A stretch of 64,000 bases of DNA from Schleiferilactobacillus shenzhenensis LY-73 (lineage in GTDB: Bacteria; Bacillota; Bacilli; Lactobacillales; Lactobacillaceae): assembly GCF_000469325.1 (NCBI RefSeq), contig NZ_KI271584.1, forward strand, positions 180,681 to 244,680, read 5' to 3'. A model generated the notes under the pieces. The model made no database searches. It worked only from the letters and a program-made list of their open reading frames with translations, and had not been told where the DNA came from. Positions 42,119 to 49,969 of this stretch are shown in pieces; within the stretch, counting starts at the first letter, position 1; every line of letters begins with the position of its first letter. The position numbers and the translations under genes were made by a program.

Positions 42119-42757
42119 TTATTCCCATCCACGGAGCAATGCATTCAGACCCATCAGGTATTGCTGATCGGGGGTGTACTGATTTTTCTCAATAGGCGCT
42201 AGCAATTCCCGGACACTGGCCGATGGGGCAGGCAAGTTTTGCATCAGTGCCGGGTCTGGTTGGCCGCCGGGAGTTGGCGGAATGGCTTCCGCCCAGACGA
42301 AGCCGAGGGTATAAGCGGTCAGAGAATTAATTAGAAAGACTGTGGTGGTTGTGATCTGCAGTCCTTTTTCTTGTAATACCGGCAGGATTTCTGCCACTAA
42401 AGCAAACTCGGATTCTGTGACCAGCGGATGGGTGGAGAGCAGGGTGAGAACATTGGGATGCTGCAATAATGTTCTCCGAAATTGCGTCATCACGCCGATG
42501 ACCGTGTCTTGCCAGGTCGCACTGCTGGTACCGGGGGCAATGGTGAGGGCCTGTTGCCAAATCGATTCCACCACACCGTCGAAGAGCGCCCCTTGGTTCG
42601 GGAAATAGCGATAAACCGCCATCGGGGAAACGGCCATGGCTTGGCCCAGCTTGCGCATGCTGAACTGGGCCAAGCCTTTCTGATCGATCAACGCCAGCGC
42701 AGTATCCAAAATATACGAGCGGCTCAATGTCTCCTTGGTGGGTCTGGGGGCTGCCAT
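42119..42757 (-). CDS. TetR-family transcriptional regulator
   Basis: Regulator of 212 residues. The N-terminal TetR helix-turn-helix (LSRSYILDTALALIDQKGLAQFSMRKLGQAMAVSPMAVYRYFPNQGALF) precedes a ligand domain of about 150 residues. It is the third gene of the leftward ATPase-permease-TetR operon, with its start at 42757 only 2 bp after the permease stop, so it is likely the repressor of its own operon through the palindromes at 44461-44493. Confidence 0.88.
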   Translation of the reverse strand: MAAPRPTKETLSRSYILDTALALIDQKGLAQFSMRKLGQAMAVSPMAVYRYFPNQGALFDGVVESIWQQALTIAPGTSSATWQDTVIGVMTQFRRTLLQHPNVLTLLSTHPLVTESEFALVAEILPVLQEKGLQITTTTVFLINSLTAYTLGFVWAEAIPPTPGGQPDPALMQNLPAPSASVRELLAPIEKNQYTPDQQYLMGLNALLRGWE

Positions 42758-42759
42758 GA

Positions 42760-43533
42760 TTAATCATCGCCTTCCTTCAATGGCCGGTATCTGAACCCGG
42801 CTAAGGACAATATACCGAAGGCGGCGGCAATAAGCAAAAGGACCAGCAGATCATTTCTCACGTCGCTCACCCCGGCAGCGCCGAGACTGATGCGGTGCAT
42901 CGCGGACAACCCCCAATAGGCGGGATCCAGTCGCGCCAGGTGTTTGGCCCAGGCGGGGAAGGTGCTGGTGGGAGAAAGACTGCCGCCCAGCCCGGCCATG
43001 AGGATGCCCAGCAGGTTCGACAGGGAGATGGCCACGTTGGCAGAGGGGGTCCAGCTGACCAGAAGTGTGCCGAAGAGGGTCAGCACGGCCGCGAACGTGA
43101 GGACGACCAAGACGAAGGCCCACCAGCTGCCGGTGATACGGAAGCGGAACAGCCAGGTGCTGGCCAGCAGCACCACGGTGAGCTGAATGACCTGGATCAG
43201 GTAAGCAATCACGACTTTGCCCAGGATGATGTCACCGAGGGATGTGGCGGATACTTGCAGCCGATTCCACGTGTTCCACGTGGTTTCATCGAAGAACATC
43301 TGAATGATCAACTGAATCGAGAAGAAAGAAAACAGGACGGCCAGGCCGGGAATGACCTGTTCTGAGCCGTTTACGTGGACATAACCCTGGGCCAGCAGCT
43401 GGATTTTGGCGGCCGGCAGCATAAACGGGGCCATGACCAGCGGTACCAGCATTAAGATGAGCGGGACGGTGGGATCCCCTAATTGTAAGCGGGTGTTCAA
43501 CTTCGCCACGGCGTAAACTTGTTTAATCGACAT
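42760..43533 (-). CDS. ABC-2 type permease
   Basis: Membrane protein of 257 residues of the ABC-2 family with about six helices, including YLIQVIQLTVVLLASTWLF and NLLGILMAGLGGSLSPTSTFPAWAKHL, the conserved loop ahead of the last helices. The start is most likely the ATG at 43533 with AAAGGGATG upstream; in-frame starts at 43542 and 43575 are less well placed. It overlaps the ATPase 3' end. With the ATPase it forms an exporter for an unknown drug or lipid. Confidence 0.82.
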   Translation of the reverse strand: MSIKQVYAVAKLNTRLQLGDPTVPLILMLVPLVMAPFMLPAAKIQLLAQGYVHVNGSEQVIPGLAVLFSFFSIQLIIQMFFDETTWNTWNRLQVSATSLGDIILGKVVIAYLIQVIQLTVVLLASTWLFRFRITGSWWAFVLVVLTFAAVLTLFGTLLVSWTPSANVAISLSNLLGILMAGLGGSLSPTSTFPAWAKHLARLDPAYWGLSAMHRISLGAAGVSDVRNDLLVLLLIAAAFGILSLAGFRYRPLKEGDD

Positions 43534-44446
43534 GAGTGGCATCCCTTTCGAGCAGTGTATGATAGGCAGATTCAAGGTCGGCTTGGGTGATTTGCACGTC
43601 GGTCAACTGCGCATCCCGCACGGCTGGATTCGTCAGTGCCGTTTGCAGGAGCTGGGCAGGACTCGTGGCCGCCGGCACAGAGACGCGCAGATGGTTGGCG
43701 TCTTTCTCCCAGCCCGGCAGGCCGGCGGGCAGTCGCCCCTTGAAGGACAGGGTAACTGCCGGGTGGGCGTATTGCCGGATAATACTTTCGGTACTGCCGG
43801 TGGCTTGGATCACGCCGTGGTTGAGAAAAGCAATGCGGGCGTGCAGAGCGGCCATTTCTGCCAGATAATGAGTCGTGTAGACGACCGTGATGCCCTGGTC
43901 GCTGAGATGGCGGACAGCGGCGATGATGCGGTTGCGCGAGTCGACGTCAGCGCCCACCGTGGGTTCGTCGAGAAAGATGATCTTGGCCGGGCCCATGAGG
44001 GCAATGGCAGAGTGCAGCCGGCGTTTCTGGCCGCCGCTCAAGTCCGCCGCTTTCTCGGTTTGCATGTCCTGCAATCCAAAAATCGGCAACACCTGATCGT
44101 ATTTGGTTTGAACCTGGCGGCCGGACAAGCCGTTGATCGTCCCGAAACTGCGAAGGTTCTGGGCCACCGTCAGTTGCGGGTAGACGGCAATGGCTTGCGG
44201 TGCCAGGCCCAGGGATTGGCGGAGGAGCCGTTTGTTCTTGGCCAGCGAGCGGCCAAAGATCTTCACGTCCCCGCCATCGGGGGCAAGCAGCCCCGTCATG
44301 ATTTTGATCAGCGTCGACTTGCCAGCACCGTTGGGGCCGAGCAGCCCCAGCACTTCTCCTGGCTGGATCGCCAAGGTGACCCCGCGGAGGACCTGTTTCT
44401 TCTTGAAGCTTTTGCGAATATTGATAAGCTGAATGGCGGCGGACAT
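43523..44446 (-). CDS. ABC transporter ATP-binding protein (DrrA/CcmA-like)
   Basis: ATPase of 307 residues. Walker A GPNGAGKST, signature DLSGGQKRRL and Walker B IIFLDEPTVGAD are present, and an extended C-terminal domain of about 75 residues (SFKGRLPAGLPGWEKDANHLRV) is like that of DrrA-type drug exporters. The ATG at 44446 has AGGAGAG upstream. First gene of the operon with permease and TetR. Export substrate unknown. Confidence 0.9.
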   Translation of the reverse strand: MSAAIQLINIRKSFKKKQVLRGVTLAIQPGEVLGLLGPNGAGKSTLIKIMTGLLAPDGGDVKIFGRSLAKNKRLLRQSLGLAPQAIAVYPQLTVAQNLRSFGTINGLSGRQVQTKYDQVLPIFGLQDMQTEKAADLSGGQKRRLHSAIALMGPAKIIFLDEPTVGADVDSRNRIIAAVRHLSDQGITVVYTTHYLAEMAALHARIAFLNHGVIQATGSTESIIRQYAHPAVTLSFKGRLPAGLPGWEKDANHLRVSVPAATSPAQLLQTALTNPAVRDAQLTDVQITQADLESAYHTLLERDATHVD

Positions 44447-44460
44447 AAAATCACTCTCCT

Positions 44461-44493
44461 GTTTACGTTGTAATTTATGTTTACAGTGTAAAC
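44461..44493 (+). promoter_or_regulatory. TetR operator pair upstream of the ABC-2 operon
   Basis: A perfect palindrome GTTTACAGTGTAAAC (44479-44493) and an imperfect copy GTTTACGTTGTAAT (44461-44474) lie 18 bp apart, directly ahead of the ATPase start at 44446. The size and symmetry fit a TetR-family site, and the operon encodes a TetR protein as its last gene. Confidence 0.6.
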
Positions 44494-44570
44494 CGAAGAA
44501 TCAACCTTTGCAAGTGGCGAAGAATATTTGTCCCACGAATAGTTTTGGATCACGAGAAATCGGGCGCCGT

Positions 44571-44697
44571 CTATTTGTCAGCCAATGGAATTAACACTTC
44601 ACAACGGCCGACCTTGACCAATGATTGCTTGTATCGTTCAATGATTGGTTGGTTGCCGGCCGCGGGCAGCCCGGAAGCAATCCACCCTTTTTCATTC
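44571..44697 (-). pseudogene. Possible C-terminal remnant of a GyrI-like protein
   Basis: Minus-strand frame, about 40 residues, reading NEKGWIASGLPAAGNQPIIERY...GRCEVLIPLADK and ending at TAG (44571-44573). The spaced P-x-x-E-R-Y and C-E-V-x-I-P-L pattern is like the end of GyrI/AraC-effector-type domains. There is no upstream start with a ribosome site, and the frame runs into the neighbouring ABC gene. This is a pattern-based guess only. Confidence 0.3.
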
Positions 44698-46317
44698 GTT
44701 ACCCTCTGTCATTAGCGTCAGCTTTCCCTGGTTCAACTCATAATGCGCATCAAATTTTCGGCGTAGCGCCGCCGACAGATGGTGATCGATCTCCACCACA
44801 GTGGCCGGACTGGCCAAGAGGATTCGCTGAATCTCATCCGCTGTCTGCGGATCGAGCGAGGCGGTACCCTCATCCACGACGAGGAATTGCCGTTGATACA
44901 AGAATGCCCGGGCTAATTCGATACGTTTGCGTTCACCGCCGGACAAGTTATCACCGTTTTCAGTGATCAGCGTATCCACTCCGTGTTCCTGCGTGTAGGC
45001 AAGTAATCCCGCTTGCCGCAGCGCTGAGGTGATTTGCTGGTCAGAAAACGATCGGCCCAAAGTCAGGTTGAAGCGCAACGTGTCGTTGAAAATGTTAGAC
45101 TCTTGCCGAACTTCACCAAACATTTCTGGAGTCGGTTGCACGTCCTGACCGGCCGCACTGCGGAAACTCACAGTACCGCTGGTCGGCGGGAGAGTCCCCA
45201 TAAGAATATGAATGAGGGTGGATTTGCCGACACCGGAGGGGCCGGTCAGCAGCACCTTATCGCCCCGCTTGACGCGCAGATCGACACCGCGTAATACGGG
45301 CTGGTGAGGGTCATCGGGGTAAGAAAAGACCACTTGGGTCAACTGGAGGGTTGCAAAGGCATCGTCCCCGGCGGCTGGCCAATCGCTTTGGGGACTCGTG
45401 TCCGGCAGCGGTTTAAATTGGACTAACTGGGTCAGCATCGGCTGGGTCGCATTCATCTGACTGCGGGACTGCGCAATCGTAAGGAAGCTGTTGATGATCC
45501 AGTTGCTGGCATACTGGACGGTCACAAACGACGCCACAGTAAGGCGGCCTTGAATCACCATGACCACGCCGAAGCCGATGGGTACGTACATGCAGACATA
45601 GGCGACAACCGCGGCGACCAAGTTGCTGGCGGCAACAGTGTTGTCCCGCCGCCGTTTGGCTGTGACGGACGCATGAATAATTCCCCGCCCTTTCTGCAAG
45701 AACAACCCCAGGGCGGCGTAATGGCGGACGGTGGCCGCATTTCTCAACACATCGGACATGAAGGTCATGTACCGGCCGACCCGGCTGCTCCAGTTCTGGG
45801 CGCGCTGCTTGGTGCGGCGGGCCAGCAGCTTGGGTGTGAAGGGCGTGACGCTGGCGAAGGCAATGAAGATTAGGGTCAGGCCGAAGTTGTTATGAATGGC
45901 CAGCGCCAGCGTGAACACCACCGTGACGACCGCGCGGATCATGGTAAACACTTGGCGCAGGTCATTATTCTCGATCATATCCAAGTCGTTCGTGAGGTAA
46001 GAAAGCCGGGCAGAAACGTTGCTCTGGTCGGTCTCAATGAAATCCGAAGTCAGCAGATACTCACGGACGTGTTGGGTAAAAAGCGCCACGTTGCGGTTCA
46101 AAGCGCGCTGATAGCCGTAGTCGATGACGGCAAAAAGGATCGTGACGCCGGCAATCAAGGCCACCGTCAGCCAGACCGTTCGGACGTTGACGCGCGGTTG
46201 CGTCATGAGGGAGAAGAATTGGGCGTAGGACCACGTGTTGAAGGGAATCGACAGCCCGGCCAGGATAGCCAGGACCACGCTGATGGCGCACCAGCGCCGA
46301 TCGAGATACTGTTTCAT
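44692..46317 (-). CDS. ABC exporter (ATP-binding and permease)
   Basis: Half-transporter of 541 residues: six-helix membrane domain (1-320), nucleotide-binding domain with Walker A GPSGVGKST, signature LSGGERKRI, Walker B FLVVDEGTASLD and H-loop EIDHHLS. Shorter than usual homologues (about 575-600) but complete in motifs. It lies divergent from an Rgg regulator. Rgg proteins often control peptide or lantibiotic-like export, so a peptide substrate is possible but unproven. It would act as a homodimer. Confidence 0.87.
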   Translation of the reverse strand: MKQYLDRRWCAISVVLAILAGLSIPFNTWSYAQFFSLMTQPRVNVRTVWLTVALIAGVTILFAVIDYGYQRALNRNVALFTQHVREYLLTSDFIETDQSNVSARLSYLTNDLDMIENNDLRQVFTMIRAVVTVVFTLALAIHNNFGLTLIFIAFASVTPFTPKLLARRTKQRAQNWSSRVGRYMTFMSDVLRNAATVRHYAALGLFLQKGRGIIHASVTAKRRRDNTVAASNLVAAVVAYVCMYVPIGFGVVMVIQGRLTVASFVTVQYASNWIINSFLTIAQSRSQMNATQPMLTQLVQFKPLPDTSPQSDWPAAGDDAFATLQLTQVVFSYPDDPHQPVLRGVDLRVKRGDKVLLTGPSGVGKSTLIHILMGTLPPTSGTVSFRSAAGQDVQPTPEMFGEVRQESNIFNDTLRFNLTLGRSFSDQQITSALRQAGLLAYTQEHGVDTLITENGDNLSGGERKRIELARAFLYQRQFLVVDEGTASLDPQTADEIQRILLASPATVVEIDHHLSAALRRKFDAHYELNQGKLTLMTEGNE

Positions 46318-46519
46318 TTCATTGACCCCATTTCTATCGTCGATACCGCCCCAAGGGACGGCCCGGACTTGATAAGCTGAGTTTACAAGCAGAAAAGGGG
46401 TGATTCAGCAGTGTCCACTATATGACACGAAAGATGATAGACTATCAGATAGAGCCATTGGACCAAAGGCCGTTCCCCAGCGTTGGCGCATTGAAAAGAA
46501 ACCAAGGGAGGGATTCATC

Positions 46520-47428
46520 GTGGGGTTACCGTTAGGAGAAGCGTTCCGCGAGTTCCGCACCAACCGCAACATCAGCTTGCGGCAAGCGGCTGGCGACATT
46601 GTGACGAAGTCGTTTCTATCGAAATTTGAACGGGGCCAATCCGCCATTTCTGCTGACAAGTTGTGGGCATTACTGGCACGGTTAAATGTGACGCCGGCAG
46701 AATTTCAGTATCGGGTCATGGGGCATGCCCGCCTGCCCAGCGACGATTTCTTTGTCCGCCTCAATCAGGCCGTCGGGAATAATCGGCAGAACATTGCCCA
46801 AGCCGACCGCCTGATCGCCGAAGCGGAAGCCCGATATGCGCAATCGGGATTGCCCACTGACCGGATCGATGCCATTGCAGCGCGAGCCAGCAAAGATACG
46901 ATTACCGATACGGTGCTGCCTGCGGAAGAAATCAATTACGTCCTGGACTATTTGTTTGAAACGGAAGAATGGCTGAGTTACGAAGTGAATGTGATCGATG
47001 AGATCCTGATCTTCGTGTCCTACGGCACCCGCCTGCAAATTGCGCAATCACTAATCAAGCATGGGGGCGATTTTGCCTCCGCGAGCCATAATCAAGAGCA
47101 AGTGGGCAATACGCTGCTGAATATTTTGGCCCTCATGATTCGCGACCGGCGTTTTGCGGACGCCCAGTCATTATTTGGCCTGTTGGCAAATAATGACATG
47201 ATTCAATCATCATTGTTCAACGCCCTGAATTTTCAGACTCTGCGATCCGCCGATTGGTTTTTGACCGGTCGCCAGGAGGCCGCTTGGGACGCACTGCACT
47301 GGGCGGCGGCAACGCTGCATCACTTGGGACAGGACGAAATGGGGGCAGCCTTTGTCCATCAATGGCATTTGTTAACGCACCAGGCCGTCGACTATGCCGC
47401 GGTGGCGGCGGAGAGCAAAGAGAAGTGA
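46520..47428 (+). CDS. Rgg/MutR-family regulator
   Basis: Regulator of 302 residues. The N-terminal XRE helix-turn-helix (FREFRTNRNISLRQAAGDIVTKSFLSKFERGQSAISADKLW) is followed by a long alpha-helical repeat domain that in Rgg proteins binds a short peptide pheromone. The start is GTG at 46520, 7-9 nt after AAGGGAGGG. An upstream open frame from 46400 adds 40 non-conserved residues and is rejected. Divergent from an ABC exporter. No obvious pheromone gene is seen in the 200-bp gap, where GTGTC/GACAC (46410-46428) and GATAG-CTATC repeats occur. Confidence 0.85.
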   Translation: MGLPLGEAFREFRTNRNISLRQAAGDIVTKSFLSKFERGQSAISADKLWALLARLNVTPAEFQYRVMGHARLPSDDFFVRLNQAVGNNRQNIAQADRLIAEAEARYAQSGLPTDRIDAIAARASKDTITDTVLPAEEINYVLDYLFETEEWLSYEVNVIDEILIFVSYGTRLQIAQSLIKHGGDFASASHNQEQVGNTLLNILALMIRDRRFADAQSLFGLLANNDMIQSSLFNALNFQTLRSADWFLTGRQEAAWDALHWAAATLHHLGQDEMGAAFVHQWHLLTHQAVDYAAVAAESKEK

Positions 47429-47470
47429 ATAGACAGTAGACCGTCCCAATGTCTGTCGGTGGCACACCAC

Positions 47471-47512
47471 AAAAAAGGGGGGCACCGGCGGAATTGCTGG
47501 TGTCCCTCTTTC
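47471..47512 (-). terminator. Bidirectional terminator between Rgg and DUF2974 genes
   Basis: GGGACACCAGC-n5-GCCGGTGCCCC stem on the minus strand followed by TTTTTT. On the plus strand it ends in CTCTTTCG, so it serves both convergent genes. Confidence 0.7.
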
Positions 47513-47533
47513 GACATGAATTGAGAAATGCCG

Positions 47534-48619
47534 TTAACTAAACGGCAGCCGCGGGGTCGCGCCTAACGCGTGCCAGAAATGGCCGGCGGCTGTTTTCCAC
47601 TGGGCCTTCATCGTGTCGGGCATGGCCTTCGCGGCCCGGTAGAACGTCCGCAGCCGGTGCGGGCTGAGCTGCATCAGCTCGCCCATCGTCTGGGCGTGGG
47701 CCGCATCAGCCACCCCATAGAGGGAAGCCAGAAAGATACTGCGCTCAATGCGGGACATGTTGTGGAGAAAGCCGGTCACTGTTTTTTGCACGAATCGGAA
47801 GAAACGGCCGGTCTCGGCACAAGAAACGAAGCGGCGGCCGTAGATGCGCCAGGAGAAGGGGTCGTGCTGGTCGACAGCAGCTCGGCGAGTGCTGGCGACG
47901 ACGGCGTAGTCGTGGTGGTTTTCTAACACCAGCCCAAAGATCGATTCCTGCGGGACGATCTTGGTAATGCGGGCACGCATGGCGCGGTAGCGCTTCTCCA
48001 AGTGCAAATTGGGTAAAAATCCGGGGCCGTCCAGGTTGAAGACCCGGGTAATGTGCTGGGCCACGGTCTGGGCCGCGTGCAGCGCGGTATAGACGGCGAG
48101 GTTGCCGCCCTTCGAGTGGCCGCCGAGGTAATAGCGGCCGGGGTGGCTGGCGTAGACTTCTTGGAAGTAGGCGACGGCCGAACGCTGGGAGGGGATCTCG
48201 GACAGGTAGATCATGTTGAAATCTTCCTTCCAGCCGGCGATGGACGCGTCGGTGCCGCGGAAGGCAACATAATAGTGGCCGGGGGTCAGCGCAAACGTCA
48301 CTGCGGCAAATTGCTGGGCGGCCACGGTGTTGAACTTCTCCCGGTAATGAAGCCAGCGGATGTGGCGGTAGCGCACGCTGGTGATCATCGCCCGCAGCAG
48401 TCCGCCGAAGAAAGTCAGTGACCACGTGGTTGTCAAAAGTGTCTGCTGGCTCGCCTGGTCATCGGCCAGGTCCGCCAGTTCGTGGTCGGCCGGCAGCGCG
48501 CCAAAGTTCATTGACGCCAGCAGAGCCATAATGGCCCCATCGATCTCGTTGAGCGGCCGCTGGGCAAAGGTTTGGTCCCCGTACCGCGTTACATATTGTT
48601 CCAGAAAATTGACAGCCAC
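47534..48619 (-). CDS. DUF2974 alpha/beta hydrolase
   Basis: Protein of 361 residues with an alpha/beta-hydrolase core. The nucleophile elbow is GHSKGGNLAVYTALHA, with the preceding YYVAFRGTDASIAGWKEDFNM typical of DUF2974 (Mbeg1-like) lipase-related proteins, and PQESIFGLVLENHHDY near the C-terminal acid/His region. No signal peptide. The start is GTG at 48619 with GGAGGTG. The enzyme is widespread in lactobacilli but its substrate is not established. It is divergent from a TetR gene. Confidence 0.8.
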   Translation of the reverse strand: MAVNFLEQYVTRYGDQTFAQRPLNEIDGAIMALLASMNFGALPADHELADLADDQASQQTLLTTTWSLTFFGGLLRAMITSVRYRHIRWLHYREKFNTVAAQQFAAVTFALTPGHYYVAFRGTDASIAGWKEDFNMIYLSEIPSQRSAVAYFQEVYASHPGRYYLGGHSKGGNLAVYTALHAAQTVAQHITRVFNLDGPGFLPNLHLEKRYRAMRARITKIVPQESIFGLVLENHHDYAVVASTRRAAVDQHDPFSWRIYGRRFVSCAETGRFFRFVQKTVTGFLHNMSRIERSIFLASLYGVADAAHAQTMGELMQLSPHRLRTFYRAAKAMPDTMKAQWKTAAGHFWHALGATPRLPFS

Positions 48620-48732
48620 GCACAGCACCTCCGAATAGAATACTTTTATTTTGCCAGCCTCACTGGAGAAAAGCAACACCTGTATGTTAAACTACAGTTA
48701 TGTTTTAATTATGAAGCGGGGAGGTCCCTTTT

Positions 48733-49317
48733 ATGGCCAGCATTGATCGGCGCATCGTGAAAACCAAGAAAGCCATCCGGGCCGCGTTGCGTCAGCTGCT
48801 GGCGGAGAAGCCGCGGCAGGCGATCACGGTGACAGACGTGGCCCGGACGGCGGATATCAACCGGGCGACATTCTATACATATTATCCCGACGTGGACGCG
48901 GTCATCGCGGAAGCTGAGGACGAAGTGACCACGGCGTTGACGGCGCTGCTGGAAGACGTGGACTGGACGGCGGCCTTCCAGCGGCCCACCGCTCTTTTTG
49001 CGGTGCTCCACCAGCTCGTGGTCCAGGATTACGCCTTCTACCACGGTCTGGCGACGGAGGACGTGGGCGGATTGTTGGAGAAAATCGGCGCCACATTGAA
49101 GGCCCGGCTGCAAGAACGGGTCCCCGCTGACTATTTCCCCGACGACGTCACCAAGACCACGGTCATCGACTACACTGTCGGCGGTCTGGTGGCGGTGTAC
49201 CGCCGGTGGCTGCAGGACCCGCAAGTGACGCCGCAAGCTCCGGCTATCGTCAGCCAGTTGGCGTTGAAGGGGATCAGCAGCGTGGCGGATTTTCCTGACG
49301 ACGTGTTGGGCGATTAA
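48733..49317 (+). CDS. TetR-family transcriptional regulator
   Basis: Regulator of 194 residues of the DhaS/YxbF-like group: DRRIVKTKKAIRAALRQLLAEKPRQAITVTDVARTADINRATFYTYYPDVDAV in the N-terminal domain, with a C-terminal dimer/ligand domain. GGGGAGG precedes the ATG at 48733. Divergent from the DUF2974 gene. The 113-bp gap holds an imperfect CTGTA-n8-TACAG repeat that may be its operator. The target is uncertain. Confidence 0.85.
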   Translation: MASIDRRIVKTKKAIRAALRQLLAEKPRQAITVTDVARTADINRATFYTYYPDVDAVIAEAEDEVTTALTALLEDVDWTAAFQRPTALFAVLHQLVVQDYAFYHGLATEDVGGLLEKIGATLKARLQERVPADYFPDDVTKTTVIDYTVGGLVAVYRRWLQDPQVTPQAPAIVSQLALKGISSVADFPDDVLGD

Positions 49318-49429
49318 TTGCGCAAGAATTGATTAAGATGCGCACCATGTGCGGACCCGGCCAAGTGAGCCAACCTATAATGACAGCGATGTAAGAGGTT
49401 CCATTTCTCCCTTGGGGAAGAAGGTCCTG

Positions 49430-49843
49430 ATGATGGGTCATCATCGCTGGCTGCTCGCGGCCCTGGTGGCGGTCATCGTGCTCGGCACGGATGGCTCGCT
49501 CATTGGCAGTAAGATTGCCCAGTGGGCGGGGGCAGAAAGGCAGCCGCAAATCGCTGCCAGCCAACAGCTGAATCATATTCTCAACGAACGTTCCCCGGCG
49601 GCCCTGGCCAAGCTGAGCGGTGATGACGCCACTTACACGTACCAGCAGCTCAAACAGTACCGCCACCGCCGAGTCACCGTCAGCAACTTCTCGGATGACC
49701 AGGGCGGCGGCAGCCTGCTCTATTTTGTCGGCACCATGGGCCGTTACACGCACGTTGATTTCCAAATGCGGGCTGTGACCCGCCGTGGCCAAACCCGCTA
49801 TGTGCTGACCCGCATTGAAATCAGCCCTGGCGATGAGCAGTGA
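49430..49843 (+). CDS. Membrane-anchored extracytoplasmic protein, unknown
   Basis: Protein of 137 residues with a single N-terminal hydrophobic anchor (HHRWLLAALVAVIVLGTDGSLIGSKI) and a compact polar extracytoplasmic domain ending in YVLTRIEISPG. No lipobox and no recognised family. GAAGAAGG precedes the ATG at 49430, and a TATAAT at 49376-49381 could be its -10 box, though the -35 is poor. It follows the TetR gene in the same direction and may be controlled by it. Confidence 0.65.
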   Translation: MMGHHRWLLAALVAVIVLGTDGSLIGSKIAQWAGAERQPQIAASQQLNHILNERSPAALAKLSGDDATYTYQQLKQYRHRRVTVSNFSDDQGGGSLLYFVGTMGRYTHVDFQMRAVTRRGQTRYVLTRIEISPGDEQ

Positions 49844-49866
49844 TTCAAAATACGTCCGCAACTATG

Positions 49867-49914
49867 AAAAAGCCCCCGCAAACATTGGCAATGCCAGTCG
49901 TTTGCGGGGGCTTT
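49867..49914 (-). terminator. Bidirectional terminator between the unknown gene and aldehyde dehydrogenase
   Basis: GCCCCCGCAAAC-n-GTTTGCGGGGGC stem. Minus strand runs into CTTTTTC, plus strand into TTTGG. It ends the leftward dehydrogenase gene. Confidence 0.8.
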
Positions 49915-49969
49915 GGCGTATCTTGCGGGCGCAACGCCGCGAATAACGCGAGGTCTGCTTGAACCGAAG

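Noticed and set aside
46400..46519. N-terminal extension of the Rgg gene from GTG 46400
   Set aside because: The added 40 residues show no helix-turn-helix or conservation, while the GTG at 46520 has a strong AAGGGAGGG site and starts right at the HTH.
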